NCBI GenBank assembly: GCA_019638115.1
Contig: JAHBUK010000008.1
Coordinates: forward strand, 1-64,000
Length of the DNA: 64,000 nucleotides
Direction: 5' to 3'
Source of the DNA: Flavobacteriales bacterium
Lineage (GTDB): Bacteria > Bacteroidota > Bacteroidia > Flavobacteriales_F > PHOS-HE28
Below the pieces are notes generated by a model, which was not told the origin of the DNA, searched no databases, and worked only from the letters and a program-made list of their open reading frames with translations. Positions 53,520 to 61,872 of the stretch are shown here, one piece after another (the first letter of the stretch is position 1; every line of letters starts with the position of its first letter). The position numbers and the translations under genes were made by a program.

Positions 53520-54749
53520 TCAGCGCGTGGCCGCAGTGGTGGCTTCCGCATTGCGCAGCGTGCCGGGGTACTGCTGCAGCGCTTCGCGGAGGCATTCCAC
53601 GGCCAGCTTCAGCAGGGGCTGCTCCAGCACGTAGGCCAGGCGCACCTGTTGTTTGCCGGTGGCGGGTTCCGCATAGAAGCCGCTGCACGGGGCCATCATC
53701 ACTGTGTGACCTTGGTGGCTGAAGGACTCCAGCAGCCACTGGCAGAAGGTGTCGGCATCGTCGATGGGCAGTTCGGCCACGCAGTAGAAGGCACCCTTGG
53801 GCTTGGGGCAGGTAACGCCCGGGATGGTGTTGAGTCCGTCCACCAGGATGTTGCGGCGCTGCACGTACTCGGCCACCACGGCATCGAAGTAGCTCTGGGG
53901 TGTGCGCAATGCGGCCTCGCTGGCGATCTGCCCGAAGGTGGGCGGGCTCAGGCGTGCCTGGGCGAACTTCAGCACGGTGTTGTACAGCTCGGCATTGCGG
54001 GTGATGAAGGCGCCCACGCGCGCGCCGCACATGCTGTAGCGCTTGCTCACGCTGTCCACCAGCACCACGTTCTGCTCCAGCCCGGGCAGGCTCATGGCGC
54101 TGAAGTGCTTTGCGCCATCGTAGCAGAACTCGCGGTACACCTCGTCGGCGAAGAGGTAGAGGTCGTGCTTCAACACGATCTCGCGCAGGGTCTCCAGTTC
54201 GGCCTTGCTGTAGAGCGTGCCGGTGGGGTTGCCGGGGTTGCAGATGAGGATGCCCTTGGTGCGCGGCGTGATCAGGGCCTCGAAGGCCGCGATCGGGGGC
54301 AGCGCGAAACCGTCGCTGATGCTGCTTCGCACGGGGATCACCTTCACACCGGCGGCCAGCGCAAAGCTGTTGTAGTTGGCGTAGTAAGGCTCGGGGATGA
54401 TCAACTCATCGCCCGGCTCAAAGCAGGCCATCATGCCGAAGAGCAGTGCCTCACTGCCCCCGTTGGTGATGATGATCTGTTCGTGGGTGACGTGGATGTC
54501 GTGCTGCCCGTAGTAATCCGCCAGGCCTTTGCGGTAGCTCTCGTAGCCGGCGCTGTGGCTGTACTCGATCACCGTGCGGTCCAGGTTGCGGATGGCATCG
54601 AGGGCCACTTGCGGGGTATCGATGTCCGGCTGCCCGATGTTCAGGTGGATCACGGAAGTGCCACGTTTCTTGGCTGCTTCTGCGAAGGGTACGAGCTTGC
54701 GGATGGGCGAGGCGGGCATCTGGCGGCCCTTGGTGGAGATCGACGGCAT
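53520..54749 (-). CDS. Class I/II pyridoxal-phosphate aminotransferase
   Basis: From the ATG at 54749 the protein has 409 residues. It carries the fold-type I motifs HLNIGQPDIDTP, ITNGGSEALLFGMMACFEPGDELIIPEPYYANYN, ILICNPGNPTGTLYS, LFADEVYREFCYDG and the PLP-lysine motif VDSVSKRYSMCGARVGAF, plus VRLAYVLE with the C-terminal Arg. It is a distinct paralogue of the aminotransferase at 32227-33405. The substrate is not evident. A GATCTTCG element about 20 bases upstream is a weak -7 candidate. Confidence 0.92.
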   Translation of the reverse strand: MPSISTKGRQMPASPIRKLVPFAEAAKKRGTSVIHLNIGQPDIDTPQVALDAIRNLDRTVIEYSHSAGYESYRKGLADYYGQHDIHVTHEQIIITNGGSEALLFGMMACFEPGDELIIPEPYYANYNSFALAAGVKVIPVRSSISDGFALPPIAAFEALITPRTKGILICNPGNPTGTLYSKAELETLREIVLKHDLYLFADEVYREFCYDGAKHFSAMSLPGLEQNVVLVDSVSKRYSMCGARVGAFITRNAELYNTVLKFAQARLSPPTFGQIASEAALRTPQSYFDAVVAEYVQRRNILVDGLNTIPGVTCPKPKGAFYCVAELPIDDADTFCQWLLESFSHQGHTVMMAPCSGFYAEPATGKQQVRLAYVLEQPLLKLAVECLREALQQYPGTLRNAEATTAATR

Positions 54750-54842
54750 GGGGGATCGGTTGTGCGGTGCGAAGATCGGTGTTCGGTTGGGCAAATGCGT
54801 TGTTCGATGTTCCAACAACGTCGAACACTGAGCGATTAACGA

Positions 54843-54876
54843 GAAAGCCCCTCACTGCGATGCAGGAGGGGCTTTC
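54843..54876 (-). terminator. Terminator-like hairpin after the first DUF1573 gene
   Basis: GAAAGCCCCTC (54843-54853) pairs with GAGGGGCTTTC (54866-54876), 17 bases past the stop at 54893. Confidence 0.65.
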
Positions 54877-54892
54877 AATGATGTGGTACCGT

Positions 54893-55333
54893 TTAGCTGC
54901 CTTTCTCCACCGGAGCCATGGGGCTGGGCTCGCGCACCGGCGTGGCAGGGGTGTCAGGACCGGCCTCCACCGTGCCCTTGATGCGCACGATGCGCTCGGG
55001 GGTGTTGGTGGCGTTGCTGCTGATGGTCACGCTCTTGTTGATGGGGCCCACACGCTTGGTGTCGTACTTCACGGTGATGGTGGTCTTTCCACCGGGCTTG
55101 ATGGGTTCGGTCTCGCACTTGGGAACGGTGCAACCGCAGGAGCCCTTGCAGCTGGTGAGGATCAGGGGCGCATCACCGGTGTTGGTGACGGTGAACTCGC
55201 AGGTGCCGTTGGCACCCTGCTGGATGGTGCCGTAATCATGCACCTCCTTGTCGATGGAGAGGACGGGGCCGCTTTGTGCGTTGGCGCCGAACATCAGCAG
55301 TCCGAAGCCGAGGGAAAGGATGAATTTGTTCAT
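54893..55333 (-). CDS. DUF1573 domain secreted protein, copy 1
   Basis: This 146-residue protein has a signal peptide (MNKFILSLGFGLLMFGANAQ) and a single DUF1573 immunoglobulin-like domain (about 24-125): HDYGTIQQGANGTCEFTVTNTGDAPLILTSCKGSCGCTVPKCETEPIKPG, then VKYDTKRVGPINKSVTISSNA. The C-terminus is a Pro-rich tail. The conserved CGCT motif is present. The fold is ASPM-SPD-2-Hydin-like and periplasmic or surface exposed; function unknown. A near-identical neighbour lies 79 bases upstream, so the pair arose by tandem duplication. Confidence 0.92.
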   Translation of the reverse strand: MNKFILSLGFGLLMFGANAQSGPVLSIDKEVHDYGTIQQGANGTCEFTVTNTGDAPLILTSCKGSCGCTVPKCETEPIKPGGKTTITVKYDTKRVGPINKSVTISSNATNTPERIVRIKGTVEAGPDTPATPVREPSPMAPVEKGS

Positions 55334-55412
55334 GGTCGTGTTGCTTGTGGGTGCAAATTAGCGTTGCCGAAAGCGGGCTGGTATGACCTTAACAGGTGCT
55401 TAACAGCGTGGC

Positions 55413-55871
55413 TTAGCGCTTTTCGGTGGGCACCAGCGGGCTTTGTTCGCGGGTCATCGAAGGAGCGGCAGCAGCAGCGTCCACGGTGCCTTTGATGTTC
55501 ACCACTTTGCTGGGGGCGTTGGTGGCGTTGCTGTTGATGGTAACGCTCTTGTTGATGGGCCCGATGCGGTTGGTGTCGTACTTCACGGTGATGGCACTGG
55601 AAGCGCCGGGCAGGATGGGAGCGGTCTCGCACTTGGGCACGGTGCATCCGCAGCTACCCTGGCAGTTGGTGAGGATCAAGGGGGCATCGCCGGTGTTGGT
55701 CACCGTGAAGGTGCACTCGCCGTTGGCGCCTTGCTTGATGGTGCCGTAGTCGTGCGCATCCTTGTCAACGCTGATCATGGGGCCGCTGCCGCCAACGGGC
55801 TTGGCATTGGGCTGGGCCATGGCCACGGTGGAGAAGAGGCCGAGAGCGAGGGTGTAAAGCAGCTTTTTCAT
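55413..55871 (-). CDS. DUF1573 domain secreted protein, copy 2
   Basis: This 152-residue protein has a signal peptide (MKKLLYTLALGLFSTVAMAQ). Its DUF1573 domain (HDYGTIKQGANGECTFTVTNTGDAPLILTNCQGSCGCTVPKCETAPILPG..ITVKYDTNRIGPINKSVTINSNA) is about three-quarters identical to copy 1. It ends in an Ala/Ser/Pro-rich tail. A TACTTTCG box 34 bases upstream could drive both copies. Function unknown. Confidence 0.92.
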   Translation of the reverse strand: MKKLLYTLALGLFSTVAMAQPNAKPVGGSGPMISVDKDAHDYGTIKQGANGECTFTVTNTGDAPLILTNCQGSCGCTVPKCETAPILPGASSAITVKYDTNRIGPINKSVTINSNATNAPSKVVNIKGTVDAAAAAPSMTREQSPLVPTEKR

Positions 55872-55905
55872 GGAGGTTGGAATGGTGTTCGTGCTATTGG
55901 TACGC

Positions 55906-55913
55906 CGAAAGTA
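55906..55913 (-). promoter_or_regulatory. Candidate -7 box TACTTTCG for the DUF1573 pair
   Basis: It matches TAnnTTCG and lies 34 bases before the ATG at 55871. Confidence 0.4.
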
Positions 55914-56050
55914 GAAGGAGCAGTTCCGTGCCGTATGGACCTTAACAGGACATTAACAGGGGGGGATTGCCCATCCGCCCATTTGCCCATCCGCCCATCT
56001 GCCCATGTGCTCATGGGGCGCTTCGATCGAGCTAAGTGGATGGCCGCTTT

Positions 56051-56258
56051 GCCGGTGCTTCGGCGCACGTCATCGCAGCATGTGCATGGCCTCCTTCGGA
56101 GCGGCATTTTCATGTGCACATGGACACAACTTGTCCCGTGAAGCGGGATGCCCACATGAGCACATGACCCTACCCGCATTGCCGGTGCTTCGGCGCACGT
56201 CATCGCAGTAGGCGGATGCCCTTGTTCGGAGCGGCGTTTTCATGGGCACATGGACACA
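56051..56258. repeat. 78-bp direct repeat, two copies 130 bp apart
   Basis: Copies lie at 56051-56128 and 56181-56258. Both begin GCCGGTGCTTCGGCGCACG, share CATCGCAG, then diverge for about 15 bases, and end with TTCGGAGCGGC(A/G)TTTTCATG and GCACATGGACACA. Confidence 0.8.
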
Positions 56259-56292
56259 TCCTCACATGGGCACATGCTGTCTTCCATGCCCC

Positions 56293-56300
56293 TACCTTTG
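56293..56300 (+). promoter_or_regulatory. Perfect -7 box TACCTTTG for valS
   Basis: A full TAnnTTTG match 19 bases before the valS ATG at 56320. It rules out the longer open frame starting at 56242. Confidence 0.6.
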
Positions 56301-56319
56301 CCGCTTCATTTTTCCACGT

Positions 56320-59052
56320 ATGTCCAGCACCGAGATCCCCAAGCGCTTCGAACCCGCCACCGCAGAGAACAAGTGGTATGCCCACTGGATGCAGCAGGGC
56401 TACTTCCGCAGTGTGCCCGACGAGCGCGAGCCCTACACCGTGGTGATCCCGCCGCCCAACGTAACGGGCGTGCTGCACATGGGGCACATGCTGAACAACA
56501 CCATCCAGGATGTGCTGGTGCGGCGCGCGCGCATGCAGGGCAAGAACGCCTGCTGGGTACCGGGTACCGACCATGCGAGCATCGCTACCGAAGCGAAGGT
56601 GGTGCGCCTGCTCGGCGAGCAAGGCATCAAAAAGAGCGCGATCGGTCGCGAGGAATTCCTGAAGCATGCCTTCGCGTGGAAGGAGAAGTACGGCGGCGTG
56701 ATCCTGGAGCAACTGAAGAAGCTCGGCGCCAGCTGCGACTGGGACCGCACGCGCTTCACCATGGAGGACGATCTCAGCGAGGCCGTCATCGACGTGTTCA
56801 TCGACCTGCACAAGAAGGGCCTGGTATACCGTGGCCTGCGCATGGTGAACTGGGACCCCGTGGCCCTTACTGCCGTGAGCGACGAGGAAGTGATCATGAA
56901 GGAGCAGAACTCCAAGCTCTATCATATCCGGTATAGGGTGGTGGGCCTGAGCGGCCTCACCCCCAACCCCCTCTCCCAAGGAGAGGGGACTTCCTTCTCT
57001 GACGCGGAGGAAGAATGGATCACCATCGCCACCACGCGTCCAGAGACCATCCTCGGCGATACCGCCGTGGCCGTTCACCCCGAGGACGAGCGCTACGCCG
57101 ACCTCAAAGGCTTGCAGGTGGAAGTACCGCTGATCGGTCGCCGGATCCCCGTGATCTTCGATGAGTACGTGGAGCGCGAGTTCGGTACCGGCGCACTGAA
57201 GGTGACGCCTGCGCACGACGTGAACGACCACGAACTCGGCAAGAAGCATAACCTGGAGACCATCGACATCCTGGAGCCCAACGGCACGCTGAGCGCCGCC
57301 GCGCAGCTCTACGTGGGAGAGGACCGCTTCGCCGTGCGCAAGAAGATCGTGAAGGAGCTGGAGGAGAAAGGCCACTTGGTGAAGACCGAGGACATCAAGA
57401 ACAAGGTTGGCTACAGCGAGCGCACCGATGCCGTGATCGAGCCGCGCCTTTCGCTCCAGTGGTTCGTGAAGATGGGCGAGCTGGCCAAGCCTGCGCTGGA
57501 AGTGGTGAAGGATGGCCGCGTGAAGCTCCATCCGCAGAAGTTCGTGAACACCTACACCTATTGGATGGAGAACGTGCGCGACTGGTGCATCAGCCGCCAG
57601 TTGTGGTGGGGGCAGCGCGTGCCGGCGTGGTACAACGAGCACGACGAAGTGGCCGTGTGCAAGACCGAAGCGGAAGCCATCGCGCAGTTCATGGCCGCAG
57701 GCCAGAGCACCACAGGCATCAAGCAGGACGAGGACGTTGTCGACACCTGGTTCAGCAGTTGGCTGTGGCCCATCAGCGTGTTCGATGGTTTCAAGGACCC
57801 GGACAACGCCGACATCAAGTACTACTACCCCACGAACGATCTCGTGACCGCGCCGGAGATCCTCTTCTTCTGGGTGGCGCGCATGGTCATGGCGGGCATG
57901 GAGTACAAGCAGGAGGTGCCGTTCAAGAACGTGTACCTCACGGGCATCGTGCGCGACAAGCAGGGCCGCAAGATGAGCAAGAGCCTGGGCAACAGTCCCG
58001 ATCCGTTGGAGCTCATCGAGAAGTTCGGCGCCGATGGCGTGCGTGTGGGCATGCTGCTCACCAGTCCCGCCGGCAACGACCTGCCCTACGATGATTCGCT
58101 CTGCGAGCAGGGCCGCAACTTCAGCAACAAGATCTGGAACGCGTTCCGCTTGGTGAAGGGCTGGAGCGTGACGCCTATCGCCTCCGCTTCGACTCCGCTC
58201 AGCGCAGGCGCTCGGGGTGACATACAGCCAGCAGCGAACGCGGCGGCCGTGGCGTGGATGCGCAGCCGCGTGGAGCGCAGTACCACCGAACTCAACGGAC
58301 TGTATGATCAGTTCCGCATCAGCGAGGCCCTGATGACCACCTACAAGCTGATCTGGGACGACCTCTGCAGTTGGTACCTGGAGAGCATCAAGCCCGCCTT
58401 CGTGGACGGCGTATCGCAGCCGATCGATGCCACCACCTACGAAGCCACCATCACCATCTTCGAGGACGTGCTGAAGTTGCTGCATCCCTACATGCCCTTC
58501 CTCACCGAGGAGTTGTGGCACCACCTGCGCGAGCGGAAGGAAGGGGAGGACATCATCGTGGCCGCTTGGCCGATGGGTGGCGAAGGCGATGCGAAGTTGG
58601 AGGCCGAGGTGCAGCACGCTTTTGACCTAGTTAGCGCGGTGCGCAACACCCGCAACGAGCGCGGCATGAGCCCGAAGGAAGCGCTGGATGTGCAGGTGAA
58701 GGGCACCGCGCCCATGCAGCCTGCTGTTGCATCGCTGGTGAACAAGCTCGCGAACGTGGGTGCCATCAACGCGGTGGACAAGGCCGGTGAAGGCAGCGTG
58801 ACCTTCCTGGTGGGCACTACCGAATACGCCATCGATCTCGGCAGCAACGTGGATCCCGCTGCTGAAGCCAAGAAGGCCGAAGAAGAGCTGAACTACCTGC
58901 GCGGCTTCCTGAGCAGCGTGGACAAGAAGCTGAACAACGAACGTTTCGTGGCAGGTGCGCCTGCGCAGGTGCTGGAGAACGAGCGCAAGAAGAAGGCCGA
59001 CGCGGAGGCGAAGATCAAGGCGCTGGAGGAACGACTCGCGGTTCTGAAGTAG
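56320..59052 (+). CDS. valS: Valyl-tRNA synthetase with two repeat-derived insertions
   Basis: This 910-residue class I synthetase charges tRNA-Val. It has the HIGH-type motif PPPNVTGVLHMGHMLNN (about 44-60), the CP1 editing domain (WITIATTRPETILGDTAVAVHPEDERY, GTGALKVTPAHDVNDHELG), the KMSKS motif (GRKMSKSLGNSPDP, about 548-561), the anticodon-binding region (YLHPYMPF-like LLHPYMPFLTEELW) and a C-terminal coiled coil. Two unusual inserts stand out. About 18 residues at 211-229 (GLTPNPLSQGEGT) lie in the editing domain and are encoded by a palindromic repeat. About 20 residues at 615-640 (ASASTPLSAGARGD) lie before the anticodon-binding region. Both keep the frame. Confidence 0.97.
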   Translation: MSSTEIPKRFEPATAENKWYAHWMQQGYFRSVPDEREPYTVVIPPPNVTGVLHMGHMLNNTIQDVLVRRARMQGKNACWVPGTDHASIATEAKVVRLLGEQGIKKSAIGREEFLKHAFAWKEKYGGVILEQLKKLGASCDWDRTRFTMEDDLSEAVIDVFIDLHKKGLVYRGLRMVNWDPVALTAVSDEEVIMKEQNSKLYHIRYRVVGLSGLTPNPLSQGEGTSFSDAEEEWITIATTRPETILGDTAVAVHPEDERYADLKGLQVEVPLIGRRIPVIFDEYVEREFGTGALKVTPAHDVNDHELGKKHNLETIDILEPNGTLSAAAQLYVGEDRFAVRKKIVKELEEKGHLVKTEDIKNKVGYSERTDAVIEPRLSLQWFVKMGELAKPALEVVKDGRVKLHPQKFVNTYTYWMENVRDWCISRQLWWGQRVPAWYNEHDEVAVCKTEAEAIAQFMAAGQSTTGIKQDEDVVDTWFSSWLWPISVFDGFKDPDNADIKYYYPTNDLVTAPEILFFWVARMVMAGMEYKQEVPFKNVYLTGIVRDKQGRKMSKSLGNSPDPLELIEKFGADGVRVGMLLTSPAGNDLPYDDSLCEQGRNFSNKIWNAFRLVKGWSVTPIASASTPLSAGARGDIQPAANAAAVAWMRSRVERSTTELNGLYDQFRISEALMTTYKLIWDDLCSWYLESIKPAFVDGVSQPIDATTYEATITIFEDVLKLLHPYMPFLTEELWHHLRERKEGEDIIVAAWPMGGEGDAKLEAEVQHAFDLVSAVRNTRNERGMSPKEALDVQVKGTAPMQPAVASLVNKLANVGAINAVDKAGEGSVTFLVGTTEYAIDLGSNVDPAAEAKKAEEELNYLRGFLSSVDKKLNNERFVAGAPAQVLENERKKKADAEAKIKALEERLAVLK
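56956..57000. repeat. Palindromic repeat element inside valS (editing domain)
   Basis: CCCCTCTCC (56968-56976) and GGAGAGGGG (56980-56988) form a hairpin with a CAA loop, preceded by CTCACCCCCAA. This resembles a dispersed bacterial intergenic palindrome that I know from many genomes. It is translated as LTPNPLSQGEG. Confidence 0.75.
58178..58226. repeat. Second repeat-like element inside valS
   Basis: The run contains CTTCGACTCCGCTCAG and GCTCGGGGTGACA, which resemble the common dispersed palindrome built from CGACTCCGCTCAG and GTGAC. It is translated in frame as a Ser/Ala/Gly-rich linker. Confidence 0.6.
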
Positions 59053-59057
59053 ATACC

Positions 59058-59141
59058 CTACGGCAACTGCTGCGCCTTCACCGCCGTGGGCACGGTTTCC
59101 CCGATCGTTTGCAGGGTGTTTTCGCTGTTGTTGTCCCTTGT
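59058..59141 (-). pseudogene. Relic of a dockerin-like gene 3' end
   Basis: On the minus strand the last 28 codons read TRDNNSENTLQTIGETVPTAVKAQQLP and stop at 59058-59060. This closely matches the C-terminus of the large gene ending at 61873 (DNDRDIILQTIGGTVPTAVKVQQLP). No open frame continues upstream into a full gene; the delta-60 gene ends at 59192. It is therefore probably the leftover 3' end of a duplicated or replaced gene between valS and the delta-60 gene. Confidence 0.7.
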
Positions 59142-59191
59142 TAAGGGTTCGGTATGACCAGCACGTACTTCACAAGCGTACCCGATGCCGC

Positions 59192-61798
59192 CTATTGTTT
59201 CACAAAGCGCTGCACCTTGTGAACACCATCCTCGCCGACAATTTCAAGCATGCAGGTGCCTGCAGGGAGCCTCTGCAAATCCAGTGTTGCAAATGCCCCG
59301 CTCATGCGCTGTTCCAGCAGTACCCGGCCGTCCATGGCAAGCACACGGAGCATGCAACGGTCACATGCCCGGTCGTGAAGCTGCACATGCAGGAGGCCAT
59401 CTGTTGGACTGGGGAACAGGTCCAGGGCGGATGCGACATCCGATCCCGCCGTTCCAACACTCAGCCCTTGGTAAAGCCGTGCGATGAAGTTGCGGCCCGT
59501 GCCATCGACCGCTGTGAAGTTGCCCCCCACGATGATGCCGCCCTGGCCATCGGGCAGCAGTACATACACCGCCGGGAAGGGTGTGCCGGGCAGCATGTAC
59601 CCGAAGCCATCACCCACATCGAACGTATCATCAATGCCACCACCGGGAAGCACGCGTACCACACCGCTGCTCTGTGGCGAACTGCCCGCCCCGCTGGCAT
59701 GGCCGCCCACCAGCAATTTGCCGTCGGACTGCAAGGCAAGGGTGCGCATGCCTTGCGGATGGGCGGGAAGCCCGAAGGCTATCCAGGGGGTGAGTGCTCC
59801 ATCGGGATCAAGGCGAGCCACGTTGTAGCGCGTGCTCCCATTGAACGCGGTGAAGCTGCCTGCCAGCATGACGTCACCGTTCGGCATCAGCAACATGTCC
59901 TCCACCCTGCCATTGGCACCGGGCGAAGCACTGAAGGTGGGGTCGATCGCGCCGGTGGCCAATACCCGCACGATGTTGGACGCGGGAACACCGGCATAGC
60001 TCGAGAAGGAACCGCCCAACAGGATGCGGCCATCGGGCAGCACCAGCATACTATTCACGGAGCTCACTTGGGGATCAATGCCCGGGCCGGGATCGAAGTC
60101 GGTATCCAAGGCGCCGTTGGGCAGCAGCCGGGCCACCCGGCGGCGCGGCTCACCCTGCACCGTGCTCATGGTGCCACCGAGGAGGATGCGGCCATCGGGC
60201 TGCAAGGCCATGGACTCCACGATGCCGTTCACGGTAGGCGGTTGGAAGGCCGGGTCCAGCGATCCATCGGGCAACAGCTGCAACACGCTGGATACGTCCT
60301 GGCCGTGGAAACGCAGAAAGCGCCCGGCCACAAGAAGACGGCCATCCGGTAACAAGATCATGCAGCGTACCGATCCGTCGGCAAAGGGTGCCCGACCTAC
60401 GCCCGCACCGCTCGGGAAATCGGGGTCCACCGTGCCATCCGGCAGCAGCTGTGCGATGCAGCCCCGCGCGCTGTCGCCAATGGCGCTGAAGTCGCCGCCC
60501 ACGATGATGCGCCCATCGGGCCTGCGCACCAAGGCGCGCACCGGATCGCTGGCACCGAGGCTGGGGTTGAAGCCGTTGTCCAACGCACCATCGGGCATGA
60601 ACCTGGCCATGCCACGACGTGCACGGTTACCGAAATAGTAGGTCTGGCCTGCAGTAACGATGCGCCCATCCGCTTGCACGGCGATGGCCGAGATCATGGA
60701 GTGGGCGAACTCGTTGTCCACCTTAGCGGGATCGTTCAGGCCGATATCGAAGGTGTTGTCCAGGCTGCCGTCCGGTGCCAGGCGGACCAGGTATTCCCGA
60801 GGGGCACCATCGACAAGTGTGAACAAGCCACCGACCACTGCCTTGTTGTCCGCTTGTACGGCGAGGCCCATGGGTTGATAGAGCATACCCGGGCCGAGCA
60901 CAGGGGGTGAGAACGACATGTCCAAGGTGCCATCCGGGTTCAGGCGGCCAATGCCATCCACCGCGTATGAGCCCAACCACGCGGATGCGTCACCTGCGAA
61001 CAGTATTCCACCGTTGGGCTGCAATACCATGCGGTAGATGTATCCCAATAGGCCCGTCACCATGACATCCAGGGACAGGTCGGCGTTGAACCGTACCAAA
61101 GGGGTGCTGAACGGCGAGAACGGGAGTACGAAGTCCGCGCTTGTGGCGAACACCTTGCCGGTGGTCTCGTTCACCACGAAGGCATGGACAGGCTGCTCCA
61201 ACGCATAGCCCAGATCGGCCACAGCATCGATCCATCCTTGCGCTGTGAAGCGCACCAAGCCGCAGGTGGGAGCACCACCCACCATACTGAAGGCACCGGA
61301 TGCCATGATGCTGCCATCGGCGAGAACATGCAGGTCGAGTACCGTTCCCTCCGGGTAAACGAAGCTCCCGGGCATGGGTGTCAATAGAGCGCCTGGATCT
61401 TCGAAGGAGGGGTCCGGTGAGCCGTCCGTGTTGAAGCGCTTCAACAGGCCAACGCCCCCCACCAGCACCTTGCCATCGGGCTGCATGGCAAAGCAGCGTG
61501 CGTTGTTATCATAGGGCATGTTGAAGGTGGGATCCACCGTGCCATCGGTGTTCAAGCGCATCACGTTCCGTGTTGCGGAAAGGTTGTGCGCCACCTGAAA
61601 GCCGCCCACCATCATCTTTCCGTCGGGCAACACCACCACTTTATTGCCGTCGGGATGCGATGAACCACCCACGCCAGTGCCATAGCCGGCATCCCCGGGC
61701 AGGAAACCCAGGTCGACACTGCCCGCAGATTGGGCTGTGGCGAACAACGGTGCGAGAAAAAGGAGCACGAGTGCGGAGCAGCGTAGGCTTTCGATCAT
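59192..61798 (-). CDS. T9SS type A protein with delta-60 (beta-propeller) repeats
   Basis: The ATG at 61798 gives 868 residues with a signal peptide (MIESLRCSALVLLFLAPLFATAQ). The body is built of about 12 delta-60 repeats of roughly 50-60 residues with the pattern RLxPDGxxDxxF...LxPDGRxLxGGxF, for example RLNTDGTVDPTFNMPYDNN with MQPDGKVLVGGVG and QLLPDGSLDPAFQPP with LQPDGRILLGGTM. These fold as propeller-like blades. The C-terminus (LDLFPSPTDGLLHVQL, VLAMDGRVLLEQ, LPAGTCMLEI..QRFVKQ) is a T9SS type A sorting domain. Ligand and function are unknown. Confidence 0.9.
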   Translation of the reverse strand: MIESLRCSALVLLFLAPLFATAQSAGSVDLGFLPGDAGYGTGVGGSSHPDGNKVVVLPDGKMMVGGFQVAHNLSATRNVMRLNTDGTVDPTFNMPYDNNARCFAMQPDGKVLVGGVGLLKRFNTDGSPDPSFEDPGALLTPMPGSFVYPEGTVLDLHVLADGSIMASGAFSMVGGAPTCGLVRFTAQGWIDAVADLGYALEQPVHAFVVNETTGKVFATSADFVLPFSPFSTPLVRFNADLSLDVMVTGLLGYIYRMVLQPNGGILFAGDASAWLGSYAVDGIGRLNPDGTLDMSFSPPVLGPGMLYQPMGLAVQADNKAVVGGLFTLVDGAPREYLVRLAPDGSLDNTFDIGLNDPAKVDNEFAHSMISAIAVQADGRIVTAGQTYYFGNRARRGMARFMPDGALDNGFNPSLGASDPVRALVRRPDGRIIVGGDFSAIGDSARGCIAQLLPDGTVDPDFPSGAGVGRAPFADGSVRCMILLPDGRLLVAGRFLRFHGQDVSSVLQLLPDGSLDPAFQPPTVNGIVESMALQPDGRILLGGTMSTVQGEPRRRVARLLPNGALDTDFDPGPGIDPQVSSVNSMLVLPDGRILLGGSFSSYAGVPASNIVRVLATGAIDPTFSASPGANGRVEDMLLMPNGDVMLAGSFTAFNGSTRYNVARLDPDGALTPWIAFGLPAHPQGMRTLALQSDGKLLVGGHASGAGSSPQSSGVVRVLPGGGIDDTFDVGDGFGYMLPGTPFPAVYVLLPDGQGGIIVGGNFTAVDGTGRNFIARLYQGLSVGTAGSDVASALDLFPSPTDGLLHVQLHDRACDRCMLRVLAMDGRVLLEQRMSGAFATLDLQRLPAGTCMLEIVGEDGVHKVQRFVKQ

Positions 61799-61872
61799 GC
61801 GGAGCGGCGTTAGTGCGTTGGGCAACATATACAGAACGCACGAACACCGTAAGGGTGGCCTGCGAGCTTCCG

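Larger units (their letters stand above)
55914..56319. other. Repeat-rich intergenic region upstream of valS
   Basis: The stretch holds a low-complexity run of CCCATC/TGCC steps (about 55968-56020), two copies of a 78-bp direct repeat, and several CACATG steps. The valS promoter is at its right end. Open frames through it are made of repeated W-A-D-G-x-M-G-type peptides and are not credible genes. Confidence 0.6.

Noticed and set aside
55868..56203. 111-codon minus-strand open frame in the valS upstream region
   Set aside because: It runs through low-complexity CCCATC/TGCC repeats and one copy of the direct repeat; it has no recognisable domain.
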